A program made the position numbers and the translations under genes. The notes under the pieces were generated by a model that worked only from the letters and a program-made list of their open reading frames with translations, had not been told where the DNA came from and ran no database searches. A stretch of DNA of 64,000 nt from Eleusine coracana subsp. coracana (taxonomy: Eukaryota > Streptophyta > Magnoliopsida > Poales > Poaceae), in the NCBI GenBank assembly GCA_032690845.1, contig CM064417.1, positions 14,042,501 through 14,106,500 on the forward strand, written 5' to 3'. Below are positions 32,068 to 43,519 of the stretch, in pieces (the stretch's first letter is position 1; every line of letters starts with the position of its first letter).

Positions 32068-32730
32068 ATGGTGCATAAAGTTTATATTTGCTCAAACATG
32101 AATCCTCCTTGTGTTGTACAACCAAATGATGAACTAGAAAGCTGCAATAACAATCATCATGTCATGTCATGTTTTTCTAGTGTTTTTAAGATCACACATT
32201 TTCTATCTTGTCATAAGAGGGAGAATGACGTTTATATTGCTGAGCAAGTTTTCAAAGAGGTCATTAATTTGCATGGCATGCGTTCTACTGTAGTTTCACA
32301 TTGTGATGATAAATTTCATAATGCATATAAATATGAGTTGTATCCCAAGTTTGGGAATAGTTCTATATTTTATATTTCAGATTTGAGACCACTATTGGGA
32401 GAAAGGGATGAGATGGAGTCGAGGATGACTCTAATTCAAAAGAGGGAGAATGATGAGTACATCACACCCATGGATACACACAACACTCCTCCAACTAAGA
32501 TGAAAGTTCATGTGCATCACCTTAATTTACATGTGAGATCGTTTCTAATGTTTTTATTATATAGTTTTGAGAATAGATTGCTACCTAATAAATTAATTGT
32601 TGTTAGGAACCATGGAAATGATGATGAGATAGCTGGGGAGATGATTGGAGGCGTGATGGGCCAGCAAGGACGTCCAAGGCAAGGTGGAGGCCCAATCAAA
32701 TTGACTTCGAGTCTGTTTCGGAGCCCGTGA
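32068..32730 (+). pseudogene. Element G integrase fragment and pol tail running into the 3' LTR
   Basis: Contains 'VFKITHFLSCHKRENDVYIAEQVFKEVINLHGMRSTVVSHCDDKF'-type integrase sequence (given here only in part in the element). The usual second catalytic Asp region (VSD-D) reads Val-Ser-His. The catalytic Glu region and most of the C-terminal domain are lost. From 32451 the frame continues about 280 nt into the LTR with 'LNLHVRSFLMFLLYSFENRLLPN'. The solo LTR at 38317 encodes a related stretch, including Gly-Pro-Met-Thr-Arg-Ala. Confidence 0.75.
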
Positions 32731-33349
32731 CCAGTCTGTACTAAAACGGATGCCCAGAACGCATACGGACTCAGATTTGGACGTTCTATATATGTATGGA
32801 AAGACAACGAAAACACCTTTCCAACCCAATCAGTCCCATGTCAAAATTCATCCCGAGCTGTCAGCAATCGCCAAAACAATTCAACTTTCAGAATCTGTCC
32901 TGGTGCTGCGACACCGTAATCGGTCTTTGGGCCATGTATCGAGTTGAGCCCACTTAGGGCTGCGTCCAGGGGGTCTTGCACGAACCTAGGGTTCTCAAAT
33001 ACAGCCGCCTCCTCTTCATTAGGATTTGGATTTTGCTTATATTATTCTGTTGATAACAGTTTTGCCGTTTGACCGGTTTGTGAGACTCCAACTTGTGAGA
33101 TTCATCGTATACTTGCAAATTTGGTTGCATTCTTCTTTGTTCTTGCTTGTGTTCTTGATTTGCAGGCAAGAATAAGCCTTCTCAGCGAGGTCAATCATTC
33201 TTGAATGGTTGATAACCAGAGAAGATGTTGTGCTGTGATTGCGGGGTTCAGAATGTGTCGTTCGGAAGCCGAATTGATTTGTGTATCGCCTCCGCCTTAA
33301 TCAAGATTATCAGAACCTATCGGAAGATTGGGAACCCTCGTCCACATCA
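32451..33349 (+). repeat. 3' LTR of element G (899 bp)
   Basis: TGATGAGTACATCACACC to TCCACATCA. Encodes the last part of pol at its start. Confidence 0.9.
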
Positions 33350-35090
33350 GTGGGGCACCCTGGATCTTTCTTCTTTTCAGGAAGCCGATTGGGTATAGCT
33401 GCGCTACAGTCTTCAGTCAACTTCACAACTTCTGTGGTGGACATCGGGCGCTTGTTGCTGATGATGTCCTTGAGGTGGCGGACATAAGTTGGTACTTGCA
33501 TTGCATCCAACAAGAGCACATTGATGTGGATCTTCTGGATAACTTCAACAAAGCGAGTGAATTGCTCATCCTCAGTCGACTTCCTATTGCGACGGGGAAC
33601 TGGCAAAGCAGTGGTGTCAAAAAACTCATGTGGAGCCATCTTCCCATTGTGTACCACTTTATTCTTGTCAGAGGGTCTTTCTTCTTATTTGTCCTTCCCT
33701 ACAGTGTTAGGATTTTGCGGGTCCCGAGTGATCTTACCCCCTCTCGTGGTCACCATATTAATATTTTCTATGGGGGAGTCGGGTTGCCCCGGGATCTTCC
33801 CTATCTCTAGGGGAGGAACAGTAGCAGCTAGCTAGGCCAGTTGGGTTTCCAGCATTTTATTAAAGCTAATTTGATTCTTAAAGGAAGAAGCAAGACCTTC
33901 TAACTTAGCATTAACACTTTCTTGTCATTAGCAACAAGCTTTTTAGTGTGTTTCATTGATTTTAGCCTGGCCTAAGACAAGATCTTTAAAGGAGGGTTGA
34001 GAATTCGAATAGTTAAAGTTGTTACCTCCTTGATAATACGGGTGTGGTTGATTCCACCCGTTGCCTCCTTGTGGATGATAGCCGTTGTTGTTGTTGTTCA
34101 TGTACAACACGTCCTCACGAGTCTCAGGGCAGTCATTGCCCAAGTGACCCGTGTTGCCGTAGACCTCCCACATCATGTGAGAGTCTCAAGCGTTGACATT
34201 GCCGACTTCATACCCTTTGGCTTGTTCGTCCATCTTCTTCATGAGGCGGTCCATTTTAGCAGCTAGCATGTCCACCTCCATAATGGTATGCATGCCCCGC
34301 TGGCGTGAGTGAAGACGATCTTCACTCCATCCTTAGTTGGAAACCATCTTCTCAATAAGTTCTTTAGCCTTATCAACGGTCAGTGAGAAGAAGGCTCCTC
34401 CCGTAGCAGCATCAATATGATCACGAGCCGACGGAGTCAGTCCGTTGTAAAAGTTTTGGATTATAAGCCATTCATCCATCATGTGATGAGGACAGGCAGC
34501 AATGTACTTTTGTAGCCTCTCCCAAGCCTTGGAGATTGACTCCTTGGACTCCTGCTGAAAGCTTGAAATTCTTTCATGAAGGGCGCGGGTTTTGCCCAGC
34601 GGGAAGAATTTGGCGAGGAACGTGGCTCAACACTTTTCCCAGGTACCCACAGCATCCTTGTTCGCGTAGAACCACTATTTTGCCGTCCACAGAAGGGAGA
34701 ACGGAAACAAACGAAGACGAACGGCGTCTTGAGAGACGTACTTCATCTTGAAGGTGCTGCAAATCTCCAGAAATTGTTACGGATGGGCGTTGACGCCCTC
34801 ATTGGCCTTCCCACAAAATGAGCTGGCCTGTACCATAGTAATGAGACCCGTCTTGATCTCAAAATTCACATCTCCCGTGATGTTGGGTGCAACAGGAATG
34901 TTGGACACCGAGGGAGTGGAGAAATCACGAAGACTCTTCTGGGCCATGACCATGAAGCTTGATGGTGCGGAGATGACTGGCTCACTTGCGGACACGAACT
35001 TTTGAGGAGGGACGAGAATTGCACATACCCTTCTCAAGAGTTGTTCGGGATCTTCAATATAATTTTCAGGCAAGGTGAAGTCGGTCATGC
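33350..35090 (-). pseudogene. Athila-type gag and protease N-terminal half
   Basis: gag starts at 35088 with 'MTDFTLPENYIEDPEQLLRR', a start I recognise in grass Athila-type elements. The capsid region follows ('WERLQKYIAACPHHMMDEWLIIQNFYNGL', about 34500). The zinc knuckle (about 34165-34130) reads Trp-Glu-Val-Tyr-Gly-Asn-Thr-Gly-His-Leu-Gly-Asn-Asp-Cys; the first two Cys are replaced by Trp and Tyr, so it cannot bind zinc. A Gly/Asn/Gln/Pro-rich tract follows. The frame 33657-33350 is the protease lead-in ending at 'DPGCP', where element G inserted. Several stops are present. Confidence 0.85.
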
Positions 35091-35205
35091 ACTACCCTGT
35101 TTTCACACAAAAGGAGAAAACTAACAAGTTTAGCCTGTTTGGGTGAATGCCAAATAATCTCATAAGCAAGTATATAATATGGGTAATTCTTTTGATCAAT
35201 TGCCT

Positions 35206-35223
35206 TCCCCGACAATGGCACCA
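35206..35223 (-). promoter_or_regulatory. Primer binding site of the Athila-type element
   Basis: The minus strand reads TGGTGCCATTGTCGGGGA, two changes from TGGCGCCGTTGCCGGGGA-type Athila primer sites, which are usually attributed to tRNA-Asp. Confidence 0.75.
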
Positions 35224-35231
35224 GAAATACT

Positions 35232-36794
35232 TGTTGGCATTTCTAAGCATGGTCACTAAGTTGCCTTAGCAACGAAGCCTAGAAATGTATATTGGTAATC
35301 TTTAACGAATGCAGAGAGTCCGCAAGCGTATGGAGAATACCGTTGTAGCATTTCACCCGGAAGTATTCAGGGTATCGTATTTGTTTTGTCCCAAAGGAAG
35401 GCATATGATTGATGAGAGTAATTACCATATTTCTAGACATTGCACATTGGATTATAAGACAAAGTCCTCACAGGGGTAAGGATAAAGATAAACATGGTAG
35501 TGGACACACAGATAGCATACTCAAGTTAGATAAATATTAGTCTAGTAAAGAAGGACAAAGAAAGAGCTAAGTTCCTATGTTGCTTTTATATAGTTACATA
35601 GTCTACATTATATACTATTACATAGATATGATGACAATACAAGACAATCAGATCATTACACCCTGGGCATCCGATTTTTCCCTTCATCCATAATACTATT
35701 CCGACTAAGAGCCTATTGCATAGCCGAACGTGGGGGATTTCAAAGGACAGATAGGGTTGTGACCACCTACTGCCTACCCCTAGCAATCCGTGGGCTACAT
35801 GACAAATAATGCATTCTATTGATGTAAGCACCACACATCTCTAGAACAATACTCCTAATCTCTTAAGTGATGGATCAGAATAGGAGTAATCACATTTAAG
35901 TGAACACTAAGCACATGGAAATGATCTAAGTCACATATTAGTCATGCATCATTATAATGACATAAATAAAGACTATAGTAAGGGCTTATGTCCAACATGG
36001 TAATATAGTATGACTACATTACTAACATGCAAGCATAATAACCACATACATGAATAGATCATATAATCAAACAAGAAACACATGACCCAAACATAACTAT
36101 ATAGAAAGACTAAATATATTAAATAGAATGAAGTCTTACAAAATGATAAAGATACAAGAGCCATACCATAACTCCAAGAAAGACTTGGGAACTAAAGAAG
36201 ACTCTATTCTAAGCCTAACTCCACTAAAACTAAAGGGAATCATGAAATGGTAAAGAGAGTAATGCTTCTTGGTGTGTGTTGAGGAGTGAGCTACACCCTT
36301 CCTTTTATAGCAGTCCAAAGGCGGTTCTAAGGTCGGTAACTCTCACCCTAAGGGGGACAACCGCCTTTGGGAAGTCGGTGGAGAACCGCCATAGGAGGAT
36401 GGGCCTCAGTAGGCCGGCCCTTTGTTCAGCCGAATACCCCTGTTCGGCTGAATAGGGGGTGGGCCCATAGGGGTCCTGCTACCTCTAGCACACTGGTGAG
36501 TGGCCCCCTTTGCTTCTCCACGGCTTAGGCCTTCTGTATATCGGTTTGGTTCTGCAGGTGGGCTAGTTGATCCATGGCAATCCCCGTTGGTGAACTCCGA
36601 CTAGTCGACGTTGTGTTTCTTCGCCACATTGGTGTGTTTTCTCCTCTCTTTTGATATTTCTATTGCATGTCAGTGATTCTCCAAGCAATAGTGTATATTT
36701 ATTATTTCTAACTAACATGAATGGTGGGAATATACAATCCTTTTTATTTTGAGTAATGTTGATGGCCGAAAATGGTATTTAACGACCATCGACA
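35232..36794 (-). repeat. 5' LTR of the Athila-type element (about 1,563 bp)
   Basis: The minus strand starts TGTCGATGGTCG at 36794 and ends AATGCCAACA at 35232, eight bases before the primer site. Contains 'TTCGGCTGAA' and 'TTCAGCCGAA' inverted motifs (about 36424-36451) and a TTTTATAGC box (about 36303). No partner LTR is present. Confidence 0.7.
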
Positions 36795-37391
36795 ATGGGC
36801 TGTCAAGTATTTAAAAAAAAGAAGAAAAAAAGAGAGAAAACAAAGATAGCCCATGTTTTCAAATACAAGAGAGGGAGGATTTCAAAAGGAGCATCCATCA
36901 TTCTCCTTTCCATACATCCCATCCATTCATGTGCACATGCTTGATCACAATTCATAACTTGTTTTCTCTGTGGATCCGGTTTTTGACTTAGTAATATATG
37001 AGACACAAGTATGTCTTCTTTATCCCCCTACCTTAAGCTCCATATAAGCCATATTTAGAGGTAGGATGAATAGAGGCAAAGTCAAATGCCTTGGTGAGGA
37101 ACCATACACATAGTAAGTGATCTGAGAGAATCATTTGAAGAGAATGGTTATGATTTATTTTTGAAAATCTTTCAAACCTGAAGTTACTCAGCAAAAGGAG
37201 TGAAGATGACTTGAGTCAACACCGTTCCATTATTCAACTACCCACGGACATGTGATAGACACTTCAAAGTTCATGGGTCCAGGCTTGATTTGGAATAATT
37301 TACATGCTAGTCTTGTATTGAAAGAAGTTATGATCCACCTTAGTCTATGTTCCTTTACTCGAGGACAAGTAAAGGCTAAGTGTGGGGGTGT

Positions 37392-39573
37392 TGTTGACGG
37401 TCTTTAAATGCTAAATCCAACCATCAGTTGCCTGCATAAAATATATAAAATAAATAACCAAATAGTGGTAGAAGTTCATTACTAACAATTTCCACTAGTG
37501 TTGGTGAATATTTGTGTGAACGTGATTTATTAAAAATTCAAGGAAATCTCAGAGTTACAAGAGGAGAAATAATAAAAGCCCATAAACATGAAGTGAGAAG
37601 TGGTCAAATAATATATTAGACCTCACCATGTTGAAGCTCTCGTCAAGCCGATCGAAATACATATATAACTTGTCTCAATCGGACTTCGGATGTGAGAGTT
37701 AGGAAGCACAAAAGATCAGGTGCTGGACTGAAGCAACGCTGATGGCAGCATAACATTAGCACGTGCGGGAGGACAAGAGAATGGCGGTTCAAGCTGCTTG
37801 GCTGAGCAGGGAAGCCCAATTACTTGGCCCCTAAGGATGAGGAATAGTCCAAGGAATATTCTCTTATTCTTAGAAAGGCTTCTCCACTTCCCCAAGTCAC
37901 CTCCAACTATAAATAGAGTCCCTCTCCCTCTCATTTTCCACAACACAAGAAGAGAGTTTAGAGCTCCACTCCAAAGGCTTTAGCACTACCAACGTTCTTA
38001 GAAAATAAGGAGAAAATGAGGGAGAGTTTGGGGAAGCGTCGGGCTTGTCGACGATTTATCCCATGCTTGTACCTCGACGGATGCTTTCCTTTTCAAGTAA
38101 GTGTTCATGTTTCCTGTTTGGTATTTAAGTTTCCTATTTAAGTAAGTTCTTTCTTTATTGCTTACGAGATCATCGCTCTATCTAGTTAGAGTATCTTAGT
38201 CTTCTATAAGTGTGGATCCGAGACATAGATAGTAATTGATAGCGTAGACGTGGTGTCTAGAAGGCTAGAGGTTACCTTTGTTTGCTGCGTGTCCTATAGT
38301 TTGTAGAGGTAGTCGGTGATGAGGACATCACTTCTATGGATACACACAACACCCCTCCAATTCTAGACTTACAAGGTCCAATGACTAGAGCTCATGCATG
38401 ACGACTAAATTTAGAAGTGAGCTCGTTCTTACGTTCTTCGCTATATGTTACTTTTGAGAATGGTTTACTACCTAATGATTATTTTATGATTAGGAACTAT
38501 GGAGAGGACCAGGAGATGATGGGAGAAGGAGTTGGGAACATGGAGGACCAGCAAGGGCTTGGAAGCCAAGGTGGAGGCCCAATCAAAACCGACTTCGAGT
38601 CTGTTTTGGGGCCCAGGACCAGTCTGTATTAAAACGGTCATCCAGGATGCATACAGACTCGGATTTGGATGTTTGTACATATGCACGGAAAGATAAGGAG
38701 AATACCTTTCCAATGCAGCCGGCCTCATGTCAAAATTCATCCCGAGTCATCACGAATCGTCAAAACAATAGAGGGTCCAAAATCTGTGTCAATGTTGCGT
38801 CGCCTATTTTTGGCCTTTGGGCTTTGTATCCAGTTGAGCCCAATTAGGGGCGTGTCTAGAGGGTCTTGCACGACCGTAGGGTCTTCATATACAGCCGCCG
38901 CCACACCATTAGGGTTCAAGTTTTGCTTAGATCAATTCTGTTCATAAACAGTGTCACCGTTTGTCGGTTTGTGAGACCTCAACTTCGTGAGTTTAATCAT
39001 ACATCTGCAATTGTATTGCATTCTTCATTGTTCTTGCTTGTGTTCTTGATTCACAAGCAGGGATTAGCCTTCTTGGCGAGGTCAATCGTCCTTGGACGGT
39101 TGATAACCAGAGGAGACGTTGTGCTGCGATTGCAGGGTTCTGAACGTGTTCTTTAGAAGCCGGATCAATTTGTGTTTTGCCTCCACCCAAATCAAGATTT
39201 ATCAGAACCTTTTGGAAGATCGGGAACCCTTGTTCACATCAGTCGGTAGATGGTGACAGTCCTATCCGGCTTTAGTGATCCTCTATGTTCAGGTACGTCG
39301 TAGAGCTCTTGGCCGGAGTCGCCTGTGGATGCAGGGGTAAGCCGGTGCCCAAGTAAGTAGTAGAGATTGAACCTATCTTAAACTAGGATCCTTGACCATA
39401 GGACTCCTCTGTACCCTCTATCTACCACATTATTGTTGTCCTTTGATAGATTAGTTTAGAAGATTAGTACACACACATTCCTTGTGATTCGATAACCTAT
39501 AATATTTCTAGGTGAAGTGCTACAACGGTATTCCTGCACTTGCAGATTTATCTATAATCGTAAGAAATACCAA
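37392..39573 (+). repeat. 3' LTR of the plus-strand Athila-type element, split by a solo CRM-like LTR
   Basis: Without the 38317-39241 insertion and one target-site copy it is about 1.25 kb. The exact right end is uncertain because the flanking CACTA sequence is also degraded. Confidence 0.6.
38317..39241 (+). repeat. Solo CRM-like LTR (925 bp) with perfect target duplication
   Basis: TGATGAGGACATCAC to GTTCACATCA, the same family as the LTRs of element G. Flanked by GTCGG on both sides (38312-38316 and 39242-39246). Its first 300 bp encode a pol tail with 'GPMTRAHA', a stop, then 'RLNLEVSSFLRSS'. Confidence 0.93.
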
Positions 39574-39599
39574 ATGCAGTTCGTAGCACATGATACCCG

Positions 39600-41137
39600 G
39601 TCTTGTAGCTAGTTCAAGGCGTAGGCTATGTCCCACAAGGGCAAGGCGATGTTCGACATCGACTACAACCCAGAGGACCCTCCTCCCCCCCCCCCCCCCG
39701 GCATACAACAATGTGAGCATCCAGAACCGCCTCAATGAATACACATCAACGGCAAGGACGATTCATGGGCTAGATTACGATCCAAGCACCCAAGACCTTG
39801 ATGGAGAAATTTTCATGAGGGTGGGAGGGGGCAAAAAGCATGAAAGGTACTGGATTGGCGACAGTGTAGTCGACACGGCCACTACTCCCAATCTCTCCCT
39901 AATTTGGGCGAGGACCACGAGCTCTAGCCCGGTGATACGCCCTAGGCCGGACACTGCATGTTCTCAGATGGAGGTACTTCAGGTTATTTCAATTTCGTCC
40001 TTCATTCATTGATTTTCACATACATTTCTATTGCATTGCACCATTAATGGTATGAAATATTATAGGCCCAGATGGAAGAAGAGAGGAGGCAACGAATAGA
40101 GATGCAACAGACGATGGAAGCTGAGCGGCAGGCCGAGCGGTTGAGGATGGAGCAAATGTTCTAGTGGATGCAGAGTGTTGGCGAGAAGATGGGTCAACCT
40201 GTGCCACCGATGCTTTTCCCTCCACTACCTTCTACAAGTACCCCTGTGAGTATGAATGAATTAGTTTGTTTGTTCTCAACCTACATATCATCTCGCACAT
40301 GCGATCTTTTTTCCTATGTGCAGAATCAATCGGCAACACGAATGACCACCCTCAGGATCAAGATTTGTCACCATCATGGCCACAATGGCCACCCTCATAA
40401 ACTTGTTGTGAGATATCCTTATGTCTGTATTTTTATTTGCGTTATACGATGACTAGTGGACTACTTATGTTGAAACCTATTGTGAGATAATGTTTGTCAT
40501 GGGAGTATTGTGTTGATACTAGTGGACTACTTTATGTTGAAACCTATTATGAGATAATGTTTGTCATGGAAGTATTGTGTTGATACTAGTGGACTACTAG
40601 TGCACTATGTGATGATAATATTTCTGATGGCCTATTCTATGATTGGAAGATTATGATTTTATTGTGATTTTTTTTGGTCTAGGGAAAACAAAAATAAAAA
40701 AATTCCTAGCACAGGAAGCCTTCTTTGCCGAGTGTTACCTTGTTTGTCGAGTGCATTTACCCAAGCACTCGACAAAACCTCCAAATGGTTGCCGAGTGTA
40801 GGCGCACGACACTCGGCAAAGGGGAGAACTTTTACCGAGTGCATCTTCCAAAGCACTCGGCAAACAACTCAATTTGCTGAAGGTGACGGACGACCCTCCG
40901 CAAACACTCCATCAGGGCGGCCGTCCCCGTTAAGTTCTTTGCCGAAGGCCCCCGTGACACTCGACAAACACTATGTCGAGCCTCTGACTATCGGCTCTCG
41001 GCAAAGGTGGCTTTGCCGATAGCTGATTTGTCGAGTCGGCTTTACCGAGGGTGGCCCTCGGCAACCCTTTTGCCGAGTGCAACAGAGGCTTCGCCGAATG
41101 CCTCCGGCACACAACAAATAAGGCATTTCCCGTAGTG
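39600..41137 (+). mobile_element. 3' half of a CACTA (En/Spm) DNA transposon
   Basis: The subterminal region (about 40720-41125) has many copies of TTTGCCGAGTGC / GCACTCGGCAAA in both orientations. The end at 41137 reads CCCGTAGTG, i.e. CACTACGGG on the minus strand, the family's terminal motif. The left half is absent, replaced by the Athila LTR. Confidence 0.85.
39628..40345 (+). pseudogene. CACTA-encoded protein, C-terminal exons
   Basis: The first exon begins 'MSHKGKAMFDIDYNPEDPP' and meets a run of 15 C (39685-39699) that shifts the frame before 'YNNVSIQNRLNEYTS...RYWIGDSVVDTATTPNLSLI'. Introns fit at 39974-40065 (GTACTT...TATAG) and about 40243-40323. The next exon is Glu/Arg/Gln/Met-rich ('QMEEERRQRIEMQQTMEAERQ') with a TAG after 'RMEQMF', then 'QSVGEKMGQPVPP'. 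This matches the plant Ptta/En-Spm accessory protein type by eye (PF03004-like). Likely a DNA-binding transposition protein. Confidence 0.65.
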
Positions 41138-41176
41138 ATTATGGGATTGAGATCAAACAATCTACAATAACATTTA

Positions 41177-41472
41177 GGACCTATTTGAATCCAGCTCAGA
41201 TTCTTAAATTCTGATTTTTATTTTTTTATTTTAGAATACAAAATTTAAATAAAATTTGGGTGGTGGTGTTTGGATAATGATTAGATTCTTAAAATCTGAA
41301 AGACAATGAGTCTTTTGACATATAAAATCTGGCTTTAGCTAGGTATAAGCAGATTATGAGATTCTTAAAATCTAGGATTCTAGATTTAAGAATTCAAAAA
41401 AAATGTCCTGTTTGGAGGCCTCATGGATTCTAAAATTTAGATTTTTAAAATCTCAGTGGATCCAAATAGGAC
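41177..41472. mobile_element. MITE, about 296 bp
   Basis: The ends are imperfect inverted repeats: left GGACCTATTTGAATCCAGC, right (reverse complement) GTCCTATTTGGATCCACTG. The interior is AT-rich with repeated AATTCTTAAATTCTGA / TTAAAATCT motifs and has no coding capacity. The superfamily is unclear; the target duplication is not obvious. Confidence 0.65.
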
Positions 41473-41740
41473 ATTAATACTCATAGTTTTTCCACAGTGG
41501 GTGGGCAGTTGAAAAATTAGGCCACTTTGGTTGATGGAATAAGACAAGATCAATTATCCTTCAATTCCAAATAGTTAGGCAACACTATAGGCAAAATTAA
41601 ATAATGTGTGGTTTCTGACCAAACCGAAGTACGCTTGGATTGTACTTGTGCTAAAGTTTGGGAAAGTACCAATACTATGACATATATGCCCTCATACATG
41701 TATTTAATTGTTTTTCTTAGTTAAAAGTATATAACATGGT

Positions 41741-42780
41741 TGTTGGAGGTAAAATGCACCGTTAAACACGAGCACACCCAACTGCAACCCTCAGCCCCAT
41801 GTTCGGCCATTGAGTTTGCGGAAACTGGATACTCCGATTTGACAAATTGAAAGTCTGGTTTTGTCAAGTTGGCCCGACAAGCGGGTAACTATCGCAATGA
41901 TGTAGTGAAGGACTGCTAGGTTTACCAGCAAACCATAAAAAAGGTAAGTAACACCTTTCACGATGAAGAATGATCTAGTTTACGAGCAAACTAGCAAAGA
42001 CTTTCGATCCTCTTGCTTGGAAGGGACTCCGTTAGGACTTGAGTGTCACTAGTGTGCCCTAGGTTGACCAGCAAGCCTTAGGATGCCATCTATGGTCATA
42101 GAGATCAGTGGATGAACAACGAGCATATATTAGAAAAATAGGATAAAGAGATAAACATTTAAGTAAATTGATAGATTTGATTGGGTTGTGCCACAATCAG
42201 TCATGGCCCTTCGAATATAAAAGGTGAAGTCTACCCCATGGGAGGTGTAATCCAGAGAAAAAACTCCAAAGAAACCAACCTAAAATGAATCTAAAACTCT
42301 GGTCTCGGACAGTCACAACAAGACTATCCGGTTTCACAAACCGGACCGTCCGGTTTCCCTAGTAAAACTGCCCAAATCGAGCCCTCCAATTTTCAAAATA
42401 GGAATATCGGATCCTGGAGAATGGGAGTACTTTGCAAAAGCCATAACATCTTCATCCGAAGTCCAAAATAAATGTTCCATATGTCCATTTTGACCATCTC
42501 AACGAGGGCTTCATCATGGAGACACTAAATATGCTTTTGGGCTTCATCTTCTTGACTTTGAAAGCACATCTTTGCTTCTTGAGTGTAATTTTAGCAAAAA
42601 TGCCCAGTAAATACTCCCATAACCTGCAAAACATGTCTAAACTCTAAAATTTTAAAATATTCAATGTTACCCTGAATTTAGACATTGTTGATTATACTCA
42701 GTCTATCAAAATTACCAGAACATCCATATCTGTAAACCATTACCTCCGGTTTTCCACAGTGCCAATTTTAGTTATCAACA
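41741..42780 (-). repeat. Solo LTR of element Y family, inverted
   Basis: On the minus strand it starts TGTTGATAACTAAAATTGGCACTG and ends ACCTCCAACA. It follows the solo LTR at 26307-27346 along its length, with more changes. The flanks are ATGGT (41736-41740) and ATGAT (42781-42785), a 5-bp target duplication with one mismatch. Confidence 0.85.
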
Positions 42781-42785
42781 ATGAT

Positions 42786-43490
42786 CAAGAGGCTAGAGAG
42801 TGGTAATCACATGGGAGATGATTCTATGGCTCTCACAGGTGTACACTTACAGATATTTAGTTCATGCCAATGAACATTCTACTGTTAAAGAAAAAAAACG
42901 AACACCAGCTCTTTATTAAAAAATTAAAGTTCCAAGTATTAGAGCCTACTCCATCCTAACTGGCAAAGCTTGTACTATGTGTTATAGACTGTTATAACAT
43001 ATTCCATTGCTCTTGACTGTTGTTGGCCGAAGCACTGAACTATTATTATCTTTTCATTAATTATCTCAATTATTGTAGGTAAATCAAATTTTGTGCAAGA
43101 AAGTGTGAATGTATTTACAAGTTCGTGGTATGTTTGGGTAACATGAGCGAATAAAGATTTTGACTGAATTAGTCAAACCACTGTCTGGTAATTTTTTAGT
43201 TTGGCCTTTAATTTTTTTCATTTGACTGAATATCCACTAGGAATATATTAAAAAAATTAAAGACCAAATTTCTTATCTGCCATCCGGAATTTTTCAATTT
43301 CTTTAGCAGCCATCAAACTTAATTTTGTTCTAACCAACACTACCATCCATTTTGTTGCTTCACGGCCTGTGTGAAGCGGTAGCATCGAAGACTCATTTGG
43401 CCTTATACCATTTTTTCCCTAAGTTCTCAATGGCCATAGTTGGCAGTATGCTTTCACTGGCCTTCCTTTTTATCTAGTCTAAGGCAACAT
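42786..43490. other. AT-rich DNA, no gene seen
   Basis: No reading frame, repeat or RNA gene that I can support. Likely old decayed intergenic sequence. Confidence 0.5.
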
Positions 43491-43519
43491 TAATATGGAC
43501 TCCCAAATCAACAACCAAA

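Larger units (their letters stand above)
29036..33349 (+). mobile_element. Element G: CRM-like Ty3/gypsy element, internally deleted
   Basis: The 5' LTR 29036-29935 and 3' LTR 32451-33349 are about 900 bp each and clearly alike. A primer site TGGTATCAGAGC starts at 29938 and a purine-rich tract CAAAAGAGGGAGAA precedes the 3' LTR. Flanking bases ATGGG and GTGGG differ at one position. The internal part (2.5 kb) keeps a protease and an integrase tail only; RT and most of gag and integrase are deleted. The pol frame runs on into the 3' LTR, a trait of the centromeric-retrotransposon (CRM) lineage, and the LTR starts TGATGA. The lineage call is by eye. Confidence 0.8.
28485..36794 (-). mobile_element. 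Athila-type Ty3/gypsy element, 3'-truncated, carrying element G
   Basis: On the minus strand: 5' LTR (35232-36794), primer site (35206-35223), gag (about 35088-33900), protease (about 33657-33350 joined to 29035-28619), then a break at 28485. RT, RNase H, integrase and the 3' LTR are missing. Element G (29036-33349) interrupts the protease. Confidence 0.8.
36795..39573 (+). mobile_element. 3' end of a second Athila-type element, plus strand
   Basis: About 600 bp of 3' untranslated DNA ends in 'CTCGAGGACAAGTAAAGGC' and the purine tract AAGTGTGGGGGTG. A 3' LTR starts at about 37392 (TGTTGACGGTC) and ends near 39573 (AAGAAATACCAAA). The LTR start resembles the neighbouring opposite-strand Athila LTR (TGTCGATGGTC). 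The left part is missing; the minus-strand Athila element abuts at 36794. Confidence 0.65.

Noticed and set aside
28485..33349. Element G as the 3' part of the Athila element
   Set aside because: G is on the opposite strand and has its own LTR pair, primer site and flanking bases.
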